A stretch of 64,000 nucleotides of DNA, from NCBI RefSeq assembly GCF_019212185.1, contig NZ_CP078138.1:540501-604500 (forward strand). Direction: 5' to 3'. The notes below the pieces were generated by a model. It saw nothing but the letters and a program-made list of their open reading frames with translations. It had not been told where the DNA came from and did not search any database. The DNA comes from Pseudomonas fluorescens (GTDB lineage: Bacteria; Pseudomonadota; Gammaproteobacteria; Pseudomonadales; Pseudomonadaceae). The stretch's first letter is position 1, and each line of letters opens with the position of its first letter. Positions 38,037-47,988 of this stretch are shown piece after piece. The translations under genes and the position numbers were made by a program.

Positions 38037-38827
38037 GGCTGGGTCGCTGGCGGCTGGTCGTTGTGATCGTCTGCCGCCTGGTCGTCCGGATGGTCGCCGC
38101 GCTTGCTGATCAGGCTGCCAAACAGGATGCCGACTTCAAACAGCATCCACATCGGCACGGCCAGCAGGGTCTGGGAGAAGATATCCGGCGGCGTGAGGAT
38201 CATCCCGACCACGAAACAGCCGATGATCACGTACGGACGGATTTTCTTCAGGTAGGCCACGTCGACCACGCCGATCCACACCAACAGGACCACAGCCACC
38301 GGGATTTCAAACGCCACGCCGAAGGCGAAGAACAGCGTCATGACGAAATCCAGGTAGCTGGTGATGTCGGTCATCATCTCCACGCCGGCCGGAGTGGCGG
38401 CGGCGAAGAATTTGAAGATCAGCGGGAACACCAGGAAATAGGCGAACGCCATGCCGGCGTAGAACAGCACAATGCTTGAGCACAGCAACGGCACGGCGAT
38501 GCGCTTCTCGTGCTTGTACAGGCCGGGTGCGATGAAGCCCCAGATCTGATGCAGGATCACCGGGATCGCCAGGAACAGCGAGACCATCATGGTCAGCTTC
38601 AACGGCGTCAGGAACGGCGATGACACGTCGGTGGCGATCATCGTCGCGCCGGCGGGCAGGTAGGCTCGCAACGGGGTCGAGACGAAGGTGTAGATCTGCT
38701 GGGTGAAGGCGAACAGCCCGGCGAAGATCAGGAAGATCGCCGCGACGCAGCGCAGCAGTCGGGTACGCAGCTCGGTGAGGTGCGAAACCAGCGGCATGTG
38801 TTGGTCATTCTCTGGAATATCGCTCAT
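38033..38827 (-). CDS. tatC: Sec-independent protein translocase TatC
   Basis: 264-residue inner-membrane core of the Tat receptor; six TM helices. N-terminal [11 protein letters not shown] is the signal-recognition segment; FGVAFEIPV and the periplasmic loop FLTPLKL are typical. Overlaps tatB by four bases. Confidence 0.97.
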   Translation of the reverse strand: MSDIPENDQHMPLVSHLTELRTRLLRCVAAIFLIFAGLFAFTQQIYTFVSTPLRAYLPAGATMIATDVSSPFLTPLKLTMMVSLFLAIPVILHQIWGFIAPGLYKHEKRIAVPLLCSSIVLFYAGMAFAYFLVFPLIFKFFAAATPAGVEMMTDITSYLDFVMTLFFAFGVAFEIPVAVVLLVWIGVVDVAYLKKIRPYVIIGCFVVGMILTPPDIFSQTLLAVPMWMLFEVGILFGSLISKRGDHPDDQAADDHNDQPPATQP

Positions 38828-39246
38828 GGGGCTCGCGGCGGCAGAGTGGAGTCATGGGGGGCAGGCGCCGCAGCGGCCGCCTCGGGAGTAACGCTGGCTG
38901 GCGCAGGCGGGCTGGCCGGTGCCGGGGCTGGCTCGACCACCGGGGCCGCGGCCTGGGCGTTCTGCTCGGTCGAGGTGGCCGGCGGAGTCGGCTGTTGCTG
39001 GACCGGATTGAGGATGTTGCGCGCCTCTTGTTCCAGCGACAGGATGTGCTCGTTGTGCAGTTGCCGACGGATTTCGTCGGCACCGATTTCACGCTCAACT
39101 TCCTGTTTGATCGCATTGAAGCTGCGCTTCAGGCGCCCGACCCACAGGCCGGCGGTGCGCGCAGCGCCGGGCAGGCGCTCGGGACCCAGCACCAGCAGGG
39201 CAACGAGGCCGACCAGCAGCAATTCAGAGAAGCTGATACCGAACAT
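38824..39246 (-). CDS. tatB: Sec-independent protein translocase TatB
   Basis: 140 residues. N-terminal hydrophobic helix [19 protein letters not shown] followed by [10 protein letters not shown], an amphipathic helix, then a Pro/Ala-rich cytosolic tail. Partner of TatC in the receptor complex. Confidence 0.96.
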   Translation of the reverse strand: MFGISFSELLLVGLVALLVLGPERLPGAARTAGLWVGRLKRSFNAIKQEVEREIGADEIRRQLHNEHILSLEQEARNILNPVQQQPTPPATSTEQNAQAAAPVVEPAPAPASPPAPASVTPEAAAAAPAPHDSTLPPRAP

Positions 39247-39256
39247 TAGTCTGTGC

Positions 39257-39535
39257 TCACGAGTCTTTGCGGGTCGGCTCTTCGACTTTCTGCGCCTGCA
39301 CGTCGATGGTGTGCGGCTCTTTCAGGGTCGAAGCCTGTGGCTGCACTGGCGGTACTGGCTGTGCAGTGGGTGGGACGCCCGGCTCGGCGGGTTTTTCATC
39401 GTCGTTCATGGCCTTGCGGAAGCCCTTGATCGACTCGCCGACGTCGGTGCCGAGGTTTTTCAGTTTCTTGGTGCCGAACACCAGAACGACCACCACGAGA
39501 ATGACGATCCAGTGTTTCCAGTCAAAAATGCCCAT
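39257..39535 (-). CDS. tatA: Sec-independent protein translocase TatA
   Basis: 92 residues: TM helix [13 protein letters not shown], the [14 protein letters not shown] hinge and amphipathic helix, then a Pro/Glu-rich tail. Forms the oligomeric translocation element. First of tatABC, directly downstream of hisIE. Confidence 0.96.
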   Translation of the reverse strand: MGIFDWKHWIVILVVVVLVFGTKKLKNLGTDVGESIKGFRKAMNDDEKPAEPGVPPTAQPVPPVQPQASTLKEPHTIDVQAQKVEEPTRKDS

Positions 39536-39560
39536 GTTGCAACTCCTCTCTAATCGTTAT

Positions 39561-39893
39561 TCAGTTGGACGGACGCGAGGCTTTCTCGACGTGCCCGGAA
39601 AGGCCGAAGCGACGGTCCAGTTCGTCCAGGACCGCCTGTGGATGCTGGCCCAGTTGGGCGAGCATGATCATGCTATGGAACCACAGGTCTGCGGTTTCGT
39701 AGATGACATCGCTGCAATCTCCGCTGGCGGCGGCATCCTTGGCGGCGATGATGGTCTCGACCGACTCTTCGCCGACCTTTTCCAGAATCTTGTTGAGGCC
39801 CTTGTGGTACAGGCTGGCGACGTAGGAACTGTCGGCGGCAGCGCCTTTACGGTCTTCGAGCACTTGGGCCAGGCGGTTCAGGGTGTCACTCAT
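39561..39893 (-). CDS. hisE: Phosphoribosyl-ATP pyrophosphatase
   Basis: Second step of histidine biosynthesis (PR-ATP to PR-AMP). 110 residues from ATG 39893; the frame extends much further into hisI antisense-free overlap but the family start is [32 protein letters not shown] and the EXXE/DLWFH MazG-type metal motifs are present. Overlaps the hisI stop by eight bases (ATGAGTGA). Confidence 0.97.
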   Translation of the reverse strand: MSDTLNRLAQVLEDRKGAAADSSYVASLYHKGLNKILEKVGEESVETIIAAKDAAASGDCSDVIYETADLWFHSMIMLAQLGQHPQAVLDELDRRFGLSGHVEKASRPSN

Positions 39894-40287
39894 GGGTGTG
39901 TCCTGCGCTGTAGATGGCATGCGGGTCCTTGAGCACCGGATCGACGGTTTTCCAGTCGCCGTTTTCAAAGACGCGATAGAAGCAGCTCTGGCGACCGGTA
40001 TGGCAGGCGATGTCGCCAATCTGCTCGACCATCAGGATGATCACGTCGGCGTCGCAGTCCAGACGCATCTCATGCAGGGTCTGGACGTGGCCGGACTCTT
40101 CGCCCTTGCGCCACAGTTTGCCACGCGAGCGCGACCAGTAGATGGCGCGGTTCTCGGCGGCGGTCAGTTGCAGTGCTTCGCGGTTCATCCAGGCCATCAT
40201 CAACACGCGCCCGGTCTTGTAGTCCTGGGCAATCGCCGGCACCAGGCCGTCACTGTCCCATTTGATCTCGTCCAGCCAGTTTTTCAT
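39886..40287 (-). CDS. hisI: Phosphoribosyl-AMP cyclohydrolase
   Basis: Third step of histidine biosynthesis (opens the PR-AMP adenine ring), a Zn/Mg enzyme. 133 residues from ATG 40287 with GGAG upstream; a TTG five codons earlier is less likely. DCDAD and [12 protein letters not shown] supply metal ligands. In pseudomonads hisI and hisE are separate genes, as here, unlike the fused enterobacterial hisIE. Confidence 0.96.
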   Translation of the reverse strand: MKNWLDEIKWDSDGLVPAIAQDYKTGRVLMMAWMNREALQLTAAENRAIYWSRSRGKLWRKGEESGHVQTLHEMRLDCDADVIILMVEQIGDIACHTGRQSCFYRVFENGDWKTVDPVLKDPHAIYSAGHTHE

Positions 40288-40368
40288 CTTCGACTCCGAC
40301 AACCTGACCCGGCGTGTTCGCTGGGCCCAGGCGAATTGAAACAGTGTGCCAGCCGATGACGCGGCTGG

Positions 40369-41973
40369 CTATCGACGAACGACCAGATACAAGCCCACAG
40401 CCACCATTACGCCGCCTGGCCAGTGGCCCAGTTCGTTCAGTGGACCACCCGCCAGCAGGATTGCGCCACCGGCCAGATGGGCTGTACCGAGCAGGCGCAG
40501 GAACCAGTCGTCGCGGCGCCGGTGCCAGGGTGGCGGAGGATCGGACGCGTGGGGTTGGGACATGCGCTCCAGCAGATCGCGGGTCATGCTGGCCAGGTGC
40601 GGCAGTTGCTCCACCTGACTGTGCAGGTTGCCGAGCAGGGTTTTCGGGCTGACGCGCTCGCGCATCCAGCGTTCGAGGAATGGCTGGGCGGTGTTCCACA
40701 GGTCCAGGTCGGGGTACAGCTGACGACCCAGGCCTTCGATGTTGAGCAGGGTTTTCTGCAGCAGGACCAACTGCGGCTGCACTTCCATGTTGAAGCGGCG
40801 AGCGGTCTGGAACAGGCGCATCAGCACCTGGCCGAAGGAAATATCTTTTAACGGTTTTTCGAAGATCGGCTCGCACACGGTGCGAATCGCCGCCTCGAAT
40901 TCGTTGAGCTTGGTTTCCGCCGGCACCCAGCCGGAGTCGATGTGCAACTGTGCCACACGGCGGTAGTCACGCTTGAAGAAAGCGAACAGGTTGCGTGCCA
41001 GGTAGTCCTGGTCTTCCGGGGTCAGGCTGCCGACGATGCCGCAGTCGATGGCAATGTACTGCGGACTCCACGGGTTGACGGTGCTGACGAAGATGTTGCC
41101 CGGGTGCATGTCCGCATGGAAGAAGCTGTCGCGGAACACCTGGGTAAAGAAGATTTCGACGCCGCGTTCGGCGAGCATTTTCATGTCGGTGCGTTGGTCG
41201 GCGAGGGTTGCCAGGTCGGTCACCTGGATTCCGTAGATACGCTCCATCACCAGCACTTTGGGGCGGCACCAGTCCCAGTAGACCTGAGGCACGTAGAGCA
41301 GCGGCGAGCCATCGAAGTTGCGCTTGAGCTGGCTGGCGTTGGCCGCCTCGCGCAGCAGGTCGAGTTCGTCGTAGATGGTCTTTTCGTAGTCCTGGACCAC
41401 ATCCACCGGGTGCAGCAGGCGCGCGTCGGCGGAAAGCTTTTCGGCGGCTCGGGCGAGGATGAACAACCATGCCAGGTCCTGCGCGATGATCGGCTTGAGG
41501 CCCGGGCGGATGACCTTGACCACCACTTCTTCGCCGGTTTTCAGTTGCGCGGCATGCACCTGCGCCACCGAGGCCGAAGCCAATGGCTCGACGTCGAAAC
41601 GGCTGAACACTTCGCTGATCTTCTTGCCGAGTTGCTCTTCGATCAGCTTCACCGAAAGCTGCGAATCGAACGGCGGAACGCGGTCCTGCAGCAGCATCAA
41701 CTCGTCGGCAATGTCTTCCGGCAGCAGGTCGCGGCGGGTGGACAGGATTTGCCCGAACTTGATGAAAATCGGTCCCAGGTCCTGCAATGCCAGGCGCAAG
41801 CGTGCGCCACGGCTGAGATCGAGGGGCTTGCGCGGGAACCAGCGCCACGGCAGTGCGTAGCGCAGGGCCAGCAGGAACCAGGGCAGGGGCAGGGCAAACA
41901 GCAGGTCATCGAGGCGGTAGCGGATCACGACGCGCTGGATGCGCAACAGACGGCGGACGGCGAGCAGCTTCAT
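40369..41973 (-). CDS. ubiB: UbiB atypical kinase/ATPase of ubiquinone biosynthesis
   Basis: 534-residue ADCK/ABC1-family membrane-associated protein. KxGQ motif [16 protein letters not shown], the Ala-rich ATP loop [23 protein letters not shown] with the catalytic Lys, [11 protein letters not shown] and [15 protein letters not shown] (the DFG equivalent). Two C-terminal TM helices anchor it. Required for CoQ synthesis, probably for precursor extraction or organisation of the Ubi complex. Overlaps ubiJ by four bases. Confidence 0.96.
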   Translation of the reverse strand: MKLLAVRRLLRIQRVVIRYRLDDLLFALPLPWFLLALRYALPWRWFPRKPLDLSRGARLRLALQDLGPIFIKFGQILSTRRDLLPEDIADELMLLQDRVPPFDSQLSVKLIEEQLGKKISEVFSRFDVEPLASASVAQVHAAQLKTGEEVVVKVIRPGLKPIIAQDLAWLFILARAAEKLSADARLLHPVDVVQDYEKTIYDELDLLREAANASQLKRNFDGSPLLYVPQVYWDWCRPKVLVMERIYGIQVTDLATLADQRTDMKMLAERGVEIFFTQVFRDSFFHADMHPGNIFVSTVNPWSPQYIAIDCGIVGSLTPEDQDYLARNLFAFFKRDYRRVAQLHIDSGWVPAETKLNEFEAAIRTVCEPIFEKPLKDISFGQVLMRLFQTARRFNMEVQPQLVLLQKTLLNIEGLGRQLYPDLDLWNTAQPFLERWMRERVSPKTLLGNLHSQVEQLPHLASMTRDLLERMSQPHASDPPPPWHRRRDDWFLRLLGTAHLAGGAILLAGGPLNELGHWPGGVMVAVGLYLVVRR

Positions 41974-42593
41974 GCGTTATCGCTTGAGTCGAGGGATCGG
42001 GAAAGACGCTCCAGGCGCGCCTCAAGACGTTCCAGGTCGAGTTTGACCTGGTCCAGTTCACTGAATCGGGCTTCGGCTTCGCGCTGGCCCACCAGGGTGC
42101 GCGATTCTTCGGCGAGGTATTCGGCGAGGTTCTGGTTGAGACTGGCGAAACCTTGTTGATACCAGCGGGCGCGACTGCGCAGGTGACCGCCGATCAGGTG
42201 GCTGGCGACCGGGCCGAGCCAGCGCGAGAGTTCGTACTCCCAGTCCAGCTCCAAGTCCTGCAGCACGCCGGCCAATTCCAGCAACACGCCGCTGTCGCCA
42301 TCGAGCTCGACTTCGGGGCGGTGCAGGATCGCCGTCTTGTCCTTGCTCAACGCCAGCGCCAGCAAACTGGAAGCGGGGGCGCGCAAGGTGCAGTCGGCTT
42401 CGGCTTCCCAATGCGCGGCCAGCAGCAGGCCTTCATCGCTAGGCAGGATGAACAGCTGCAGTGCCGGGCTGCGACACTCGACGGCAATCACCTTGCCGCT
42501 CAGGTGCGCCAGGCGCGGCAGCGCGGTGCTGTCGAGACGAAGAACCCGATTCAGGCCGAGTTCGACACTGGCGAGCAGGCCGGCGAGCAGCAT
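41970..42593 (-). CDS. ubiJ: Ubiquinone biosynthesis accessory factor UbiJ (SCP2 domain)
   Basis: 207 residues. SCP2 lipid-binding domain at the N-terminal half, then a long charged helix ([33 protein letters not shown]). UbiJ binds hydrophobic Ubi intermediates with UbiK. Shares one base with the ubiE stop (TGATG). Confidence 0.94.
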   Translation of the reverse strand: MLLAGLLASVELGLNRVLRLDSTALPRLAHLSGKVIAVECRSPALQLFILPSDEGLLLAAHWEAEADCTLRAPASSLLALALSKDKTAILHRPEVELDGDSGVLLELAGVLQDLELDWEYELSRWLGPVASHLIGGHLRSRARWYQQGFASLNQNLAEYLAEESRTLVGQREAEARFSELDQVKLDLERLEARLERLSRSLDSSDNA

Positions 42594-43363
42594 CAGGGCT
42601 TGATGCCGCGGTGCAGGGCGACGATACCGGAGGTCATGTTGTGGTAGGTCACGCGGTCGAAACCGGCCTCGACCATCATCGACTTCAGGGTTTCCTGGTT
42701 CGGGTGCATGCGGATCGATTCGGCCAGGTAGCGATAGCTTTCCGGGTCGTTGAGGATCAGCTTGCCGACCATCGGCATAAAGGCAAACGAGTAGGCGTCA
42801 TAGACCTTGGACATCAGCGCATTGGTTGGCTTGGAGAACTCCAGCACCAGCAAGCGGCCGCCGGGCTTGAGTACGCGTAGCATCGAGCGCAGGGCGTCTT
42901 CCTTGTGGGTCACGTTGCGCAGGCCGAAGGCGATGGTCACGCAATCGAAGTGGTTGTCCGGGAAGGGCAGCTTCTCGGCGTCGGCCTGGACGAACTCGAT
43001 GTTGCCGGCCACGCCTTTGTCCAGCAGGCGATCACGACCGACCTTGAGCATGGACTCGTTGATGTCCGCCAGGACTACCTGGCCGGTAGGGCCAACCAGG
43101 TGCGAGAACTTGGCCGCCAGGTCACCGGTGCCGCCCGCGATGTCCAGCACGCGATTGCCTGCGCGCACACCCGACAGCTCGATGGTGAAACGCTTCCACA
43201 GACGGTGCATGCCGCCGGACAGCACGTCATTCATCAAGTCGTACTTGGCCGCTACCGAGTGGAATACTTCGGCGACTTTTTCCGCCTTCTGGCTTTCCGG
43301 AACGTTCTTGAAGCCAAAGTGCGTGGTGGGTTCGGCATCGCTGCCTTTGCGCTGATCAGTCAT
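42593..43363 (-). CDS. ubiE: Demethylmenaquinone/ubiquinone C-methyltransferase UbiE
   Basis: SAM-dependent methyltransferase, 256 residues from ATG 43363 (family start [17 protein letters not shown]). SAM loop [16 protein letters not shown] and DINESML; the C-terminal [23 protein letters not shown] block is conserved. First gene of ubiE-ubiJ-ubiB, divergent from the PHA-associated gene at 43529. Confidence 0.97.
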   Translation of the reverse strand: MTDQRKGSDAEPTTHFGFKNVPESQKAEKVAEVFHSVAAKYDLMNDVLSGGMHRLWKRFTIELSGVRAGNRVLDIAGGTGDLAAKFSHLVGPTGQVVLADINESMLKVGRDRLLDKGVAGNIEFVQADAEKLPFPDNHFDCVTIAFGLRNVTHKEDALRSMLRVLKPGGRLLVLEFSKPTNALMSKVYDAYSFAFMPMVGKLILNDPESYRYLAESIRMHPNQETLKSMMVEAGFDRVTYHNMTSGIVALHRGIKP

Positions 43364-43528
43364 ATCGCTGTCACCATAAGAGAATGCGCGCCATTCTAAT
43401 CCCCAAGCCATGCTTTGTCTTGGAATGGCTAAAGGTAAGATGGGCGACCTTCGGGACGATTTGCCGCAGTGGCGGTCAGATTTACCGACAAGCATCCATC
43501 GCTGAATTTACAAAGAAGGAGTCATTCA

Positions 43529-43804
43529 ATGGCCCGCATTAGTGTTGAACGTGCCCACAGCCTGGGTAAGGACGCGGCCCGCGAGAAGGCCGAGAAGCTG
43601 GCGAAGAAGCTCTCCGAGGAATACGGCCTGGAGCCGCAATGGGCCGGCGACACCCTCAATCTCAAGCGCTCCGGGGTCAAGGGGGCGGTGCATGTGGCCG
43701 AGGATTCGATTCGGGTCGATGTCGAGCTGGGCCTGATGATGTCGGCGATGAGCGGCGTGATCAAGGCGGAAATCGAGAAGGCGCTGGACAAGGCGTTGGT
43801 TTGA
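43529..43804 (+). CDS. Polyhydroxyalkanoic acid system family protein (PHA_gran_rgn)
   Basis: 91-residue cationic/amphipathic protein with GAAGGAG upstream. ARISVERAHSLGKDAAREKAEKLAKKLSEEYGL and a C-terminal MMSAMSGVIKAEIEKALDK helix match the PHA system family (PF09650). It lies upstream of phaI-phaF and close to ubiE; its exact role in PHA granules is not established. Confidence 0.85.
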   Translation: MARISVERAHSLGKDAAREKAEKLAKKLSEEYGLEPQWAGDTLNLKRSGVKGAVHVAEDSIRVDVELGLMMSAMSGVIKAEIEKALDKALV

Positions 43805-43840
43805 ATCGGGCATCGATTTGCAGATATCCCCCCTTCCTCC

Positions 43841-43941
43841 TGTGGGAGCCGGCTCGAACTGGCGATGGCGTGCTCGAGGGCAGTGCATGGTTTGAGGGCC
43901 TCTTCGCGACGGTGCGACGATTCGACAGGCTCGCTCCCACA
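43841..43941. repeat. REP pair upstream of phaI
   Basis: Divergent REP copies, TGTGGGAGCCGGCTCGA near 43841 and TTCGACAGGCTCGCTCCCACA near 43921, with about 60 bases between. Imperfect. Confidence 0.6.
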
Positions 43942-44064
43942 ATTCAAACGGTGCACTCAGCAATCCCGGGTTAGGGTGCCGTTTCTAATTTTTCTCCCTA
44001 CCGTGTGCCTGAGCCCGACTCTTTCGCGGGCAGTTCCTCAAACCTTCTGCGCGTGAGGTGCACT

Positions 44065-44487
44065 ATGGCCAAAGTTATTCTGAAGAAAAAAACCGACGTT
44101 CAGCCTGCCCCGGTGAATGAAGTGAAATCCTATGCCCGCAAGATCTGGCTGGCTGGCCTGGGTGCCTACGCCAAGGTTGGCCAAGAGGGCAGCGAGTACG
44201 TTCAAGAGTTGATCAAATCGGGTCAAGCTGTTGAAAAGAAAGGCAAAAAAGTTGTGGGTGAACAACTTGAAGCCGCCAACACTCAGATCGATAACGTCAA
44301 GGGTGAAGTGGTCAGTCTCAGGGAGCGTGTTGAAGTGCAGTTCGACAAAGTCGAGCGGGCTTTCGACACCCGTGTCGCCAATGCCTTGAATCGTGTCGGC
44401 ATTGCGTCTAAACATGACGTTGAGACACTCTCTGCTAAGCTCGATGGGCTGACGGCATTGCTCGAACGTGTCGCGCGTAAACATTAA
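44065..44487 (+). CDS. phaI: PHA granule-associated protein PhaI
   Basis: 140 residues from ATG 44065 (GTGAGGT upstream). Phasin-like: SYARKIWLAGLGAYAKVGQEGSEYVQELIKSGQ, an amphipathic helix that coats granules, then heptad-type QLEAANTQIDNVKGEVVSLRERVE coiled coil. Related to the N-terminal half of PhaF, which follows ten bases later. Confidence 0.94.
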   Translation: MAKVILKKKTDVQPAPVNEVKSYARKIWLAGLGAYAKVGQEGSEYVQELIKSGQAVEKKGKKVVGEQLEAANTQIDNVKGEVVSLRERVEVQFDKVERAFDTRVANALNRVGIASKHDVETLSAKLDGLTALLERVARKH

Positions 44488-44497
44488 GGAGAACGGG

Positions 44498-45364
44498 ATG
44501 GCTGGTAAAAAAACCACTGATAAAGAAGGCAGCTCGTGGATCGGGAAAGTCGAAGACTACTCCCGCAAAATCTGGCTGGCTGGTTTAGGCGTGTACTCGA
44601 AGATCGACACTGACGGCAGCAAACTCTTCGATGCATTGGTTAAAGATGGCGAGAAAGCAGAGAAGCTCACCAAGAGCGCTGTGGGTAAAAAAGTCGACGC
44701 TGCCAAAGACTCTGCGTCGTCCGCCAAGTCGCGTATCTCCGGCGTGAAAGATCGTGCGCTGGGCAAATGGGATGAACTGGAAGGGGCTTTCGACAAGCGC
44801 CTGAACAGCGCCATTTCCCGTCTGGGCGTGCCAAGCCGCAATGAAGTCAAGGCACTGCACAGCAAGGTCGATACCCTGACCAAGCAGATCGAAAAACTCA
44901 CCGGTGCCAAGGTTGCACCTGTTGCGGCGAAAACCGCAGCGGCCAAACCTGCTGTTGCCAAGCCAGCCGCCAAACCGGTTGCCGCCAAGGCCGCCGCCAA
45001 ACCTGCAGCCAAACCTGCAGCCAAAGCAGCGGCCAAGCCGGCTGCGAAAACGGCAGCGGCCAAACCCGCCGCCAAACCCGCCGCCAAGCCGGTCGCCGCC
45101 AAGGCCGCAGCAAAACCGGCAGCCAAGCCAGCCGCCAAGCCTGCGGCGAAAACCGCAGCGGCCAAGCCTGCAGCCAAACCGGCCGCAGCGAAAAAGCCGG
45201 CAGCCAAAAAGCCTGCGGCACCGAAAGCGCCAGCCGTCGCTGCGAAGCCGGCCGCTGCTGCCGCGCCAGCGCCGGTCAGCTCGGCAAACTCCGCCGCCGC
45301 GCCAGCACCTGCTGCAACCCCGACTGCAACGCCAACTCCAGCGGCGCCAACCAGTCAGTCCTGA
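44498..45364 (+). CDS. phaF: PHA granule-associated/histone-H1-like protein PhaF
   Basis: 288 residues. N-terminal phasin domain (SYARKIWLAGLG-like YSRKIWLAGLGVYSKIDTDGSKL, a coiled coil to about residue 140) and a C-terminal AAKP/AAKPA-type lysine-rich tail of about 120 residues that binds DNA and segregates granules at division. Starts at ATG 44498 after AAGGAGAA. Ends SQS; a strong terminator follows. Confidence 0.95.
   Translation: MAGKKTTDKEGSSWIGKVEDYSRKIWLAGLGVYSKIDTDGSKLFDALVKDGEKAEKLTKSAVGKKVDAAKDSASSAKSRISGVKDRALGKWDELEGAFDKRLNSAISRLGVPSRNEVKALHSKVDTLTKQIEKLTGAKVAPVAAKTAAAKPAVAKPAAKPVAAKAAAKPAAKPAAKAAAKPAAKTAAAKPAAKPAAKPVAAKAAAKPAAKPAAKPAAKTAAAKPAAKPAAAKKPAAKKPAAPKAPAVAAKPAAAAAPAPVSSANSAAAPAPAATPTATPTPAAPTSQS
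44924..45255 (+). repeat. AAKP repeat block encoding the PhaF tail
   Basis: Roughly 330 bases of imperfect GCCAAACCGGCC-type repeats encoding Ala-Ala-Lys-Pro units. All GC-rich codon variants; copy number is likely to vary among strains. Confidence 0.8.
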
Positions 45365-45384
45365 TTACTGCGGGACACACAAAA

Positions 45385-45415
45385 ACGCCCGGCCTGCGAA
45401 GGTCGGGCGTTTTTG
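45385..45415. terminator. Bidirectional terminator between phaF and phaD
   Basis: ACGCCCGGCC / GGTCGGGCGT, 10-bp stem (one G-T) with loop TGCGAA, followed on the plus strand by TTTTG and preceded by AAAAA, so it can stop phaF and phaD transcripts. Confidence 0.88.
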
Positions 45416-45447
45416 TTTGGGCCTTTTGAGTTGAACCACAGACCACC

Positions 45448-45471
45448 GTAGGAGCTAGCCTGCTCGCGATG
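45448..45471. repeat. Single REP
   Basis: GTAGGAGCTAGCCTGCTCGC and a few more bases, a solitary copy between the convergent phaF and phaD genes. Confidence 0.75.
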
Positions 45472-45496
45472 GGGCCTACGCCACACCGTACTGCGT

Positions 45497-46117
45497 TCAG
45501 GCGTGCGCTTCGAGATATTGCTGCGCCAGTTGCTCGGTCGCTATCTTGCCCGCCGGCTGCAGGTGGGGCGCCACCAGCATCATGATCTGATAGACCACCA
45601 CCCGCACCTCGCCTTCACGATCGAGAATCCGCTGGTAGTCGAGGGAGAACAGCAGGGTCATGGTGATCTGCTCGACCAGTTGCCCGAGAGCACGGGTATC
45701 GCTCACCAGTCTTCCCTCAGCCTTGAGGCGCGCCAGCAATGAGGCCAGCGTACGCTTGAGGGCGTTGAGCAGGTTGCGGATGCCCTTGGCCAGTTTCGGC
45801 AGGCGTCCGGCCAGGTTCGACAGGTCCTGGAACAGAAAGCGGTAATGCGCCAGGCGCTCGATGATCAGGTGCAGGAACAGCCAGTACTCGTCCGGACTCA
45901 AGCGTGCATCGGAGGGCGGATCCAGCAGCGGTGTCAGCTCACTTTGAAAGCGTTCGAACAAACCGAGAATCAACGGCTCCTTACCGTGAAAGTGGTAGTA
46001 GAGGTTGCCGGGGCTGATCCCCATTTCGTTGGCAACCTCCATGGTCGAGACATTCGGTTCGCCCTTCTGGTTGAACAACAACAGGGCGCATTCAAGAATC
46101 CGGTCGCGGGTTTTCAT
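45497..46117 (-). CDS. phaD: TetR-family PHA regulator PhaD
   Basis: 206 residues. N-terminal helix-turn-helix KTRDRILECALLLFNQKG and EVANEMGISPGNLYYHFHGKE; the C-terminal ligand domain has FQDLSNLAGRLPKLAKGIRNLL. PhaD activates the phaC1 and phaI promoters in P. putida, responding to a PHA-related CoA metabolite (family knowledge). Last gene of phaC1-phaZ-phaC2-phaD. Confidence 0.96.
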   Translation of the reverse strand: MKTRDRILECALLLFNQKGEPNVSTMEVANEMGISPGNLYYHFHGKEPLILGLFERFQSELTPLLDPPSDARLSPDEYWLFLHLIIERLAHYRFLFQDLSNLAGRLPKLAKGIRNLLNALKRTLASLLARLKAEGRLVSDTRALGQLVEQITMTLLFSLDYQRILDREGEVRVVVYQIMMLVAPHLQPAGKIATEQLAQQYLEAHA

Positions 46118-46192
46118 CCAGTCTTCTTAGTGGTCGATGCTTGAGGTCGGTGAATGCGACGGCCCGTGTCCCGGCCGCCGCGCAGTCTGTGG

Positions 46193-47875
46193 TCAACGCA
46201 CCCGCACATAGGTGCCAGGTGCGGCTTCCTGAGGAGGGTATTTCTGGTTCCCCAGCGCCATAAGGGTTTCCCGTTGGGCGCCGGAGCGCGCCTGGATCCA
46301 GCCCAGCCACTCGGTCCACCAACTGCCCTCGGCCTGCTTGGCATCGTAGTACCAGGCCCGCGGGTCGCTGGTCATTTTTGCGCTCTCGACATAGTGGGCC
46401 TTGGGGTTGCCCGGTGGGTTGAGAATGCTCTGCACGTGACCGCTATTGGACAGCACGAAGCGCCGATCGCCGCCAAGCAGCAGGGTGGAGCGGTAGACCG
46501 CGTCCCACGGGGTGATGTGGTCATTCATGCCGGCCACGCTGAAACTGTCGACGTTGACTTTCTGCAAGTCGATCGGCGTACCGCACACCTCCAAGCCGCC
46601 TGGGTGGGTCAGCGGGTTGTGCTTGAAGAAGTCCAGCAGGTCGCCGTGCAGGGCTGCCGGCAGGCGTGTGTTGTCGTTGTTCCAATAGAGGATGTCGAAC
46701 GCCGGCGGCTCCTTGCCCAGCAGGTAGTTGTTGACCCAGTAGTTCCAGATCAGGTCGTTGGGGCGCATCCAGGCAAACACCCGGGCCATGTCGCGGCCAT
46801 CGAGCACGCCTTGCTGATAGGAACGGCGTTTGGCTGCTTCGAGGGTCTGCTCATCGGCAAACAGCGTGGCCGGGCTGTCCAGTTGGCTGTCGAGCAGGCT
46901 GACCAGGTAGGTCGCACTGGCGATCCGGCGCAATTGCCGCTTGGCCTGCAGATGGCCCTGCAAGGCTGCGATGGTCAGCCCGCCGGCACAAGCGCCCATC
47001 AGGTTGACGTCGCGGCTGCCGGTGATTGCCCGGCAGACGTTCATCGCCTCTTCCACGGCTTCGACGTAGCTGGACAAGCCCCATTCGCGGTGCCGCACAT
47101 CCGGGTTGCGCCAACTGATCATGAACACTTGCAGGCCATTCTTCAGGGCAAACTGGACGAAGCTGTTGCTCGGGCTCAAGTCGAAAATGTAGTACTTGTT
47201 GATCTGCGGCGGCACCACCAGCAATGGCCGGGCGTACTGCTTTTCGCTCATCGGCTTGTACTGCATCAACTCCAGCAGCTCATTGCGAAACACCACGGCG
47301 CCGGGGGTGGTGGCGACGGTTTTGCCGACCTCGAAAGCATGCTTGGTGACCTGGCTGGGCAAGCCATTGTTGTGTAGCAAGTCATCGAACAGGTGGGTCA
47401 GTCCGCGGACCAGGCTGTGGCCGCCGGAGTTGAACAGCTCCTTGACCGCCAGCGGGTTGAGTAGGGTGTTGGAAGGCGAAACCGCATCGTTGATCAGGGC
47501 GAAGGCGAAGTGCGCGCGGGCGCGGTCATCGTCGGGCATGCCGCTTTCGTCGATCCAGCTTTTGACCTGTTTCTGCCAGCTCAGGTAGGCCTGCAGGCTG
47601 CGCCGGTAAAAGGGATTGAGGCTCCAGCTGGGATCGCTGAAGCGACTGTCGGTGGCGTGCGGCTGATGCAGCGTTTCGCCCAGCAATACTCGACCCAATT
47701 GCCCGCCGAGCGCCAGTGCGTGACGAGCGCTGTGCACGGGATGGCGCAAGCCATGGGCGGCGACGCTGCGCAGGGTTGAGAGCAGGTCGCGGCCACGCAG
47801 GCCGGTGATCGCACTCTGGGCATTGATGAACGTCGCCGCTGTCGGCAGGGTGCCCGGTGCTGGTTTGTCTCGCAT
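46193..47875 (-). CDS. phaC2: Class II PHA synthase 2
   Basis: 560 residues. Polymerises (R)-3-hydroxyacyl-CoA of medium chain length. Lipase-like box GACAGG with nucleophile Cys296; WNNDNTRLPAALHGDLL, and the His-containing SNSGHVQSILNPPGNP are present. A paralogue of PhaC1 sharing most motifs; the N-terminus and substrate pocket differ. Confidence 0.96.
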   Translation of the reverse strand: MRDKPAPGTLPTAATFINAQSAITGLRGRDLLSTLRSVAAHGLRHPVHSARHALALGGQLGRVLLGETLHQPHATDSRFSDPSWSLNPFYRRSLQAYLSWQKQVKSWIDESGMPDDDRARAHFAFALINDAVSPSNTLLNPLAVKELFNSGGHSLVRGLTHLFDDLLHNNGLPSQVTKHAFEVGKTVATTPGAVVFRNELLELMQYKPMSEKQYARPLLVVPPQINKYYIFDLSPSNSFVQFALKNGLQVFMISWRNPDVRHREWGLSSYVEAVEEAMNVCRAITGSRDVNLMGACAGGLTIAALQGHLQAKRQLRRIASATYLVSLLDSQLDSPATLFADEQTLEAAKRRSYQQGVLDGRDMARVFAWMRPNDLIWNYWVNNYLLGKEPPAFDILYWNNDNTRLPAALHGDLLDFFKHNPLTHPGGLEVCGTPIDLQKVNVDSFSVAGMNDHITPWDAVYRSTLLLGGDRRFVLSNSGHVQSILNPPGNPKAHYVESAKMTSDPRAWYYDAKQAEGSWWTEWLGWIQARSGAQRETLMALGNQKYPPQEAAPGTYVRVR

Positions 47876-47988
47876 GAGTCAACACTCCTTCGTCAAGCCT
47901 TCTACAGGTTGCTCAATCCCGCACGCACGCTAACGGCGCGGCAGGCCTGACCGGCGCCCTCGACTGCCTTGTCGAGGTGCGCGGTGTC

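Noticed and set aside
44924..45255. Repeat tract considered as CRISPR or assembly artefact
   Set aside because: Units are short, in frame and encode the known AAKP tail of PhaF; no spacer structure.
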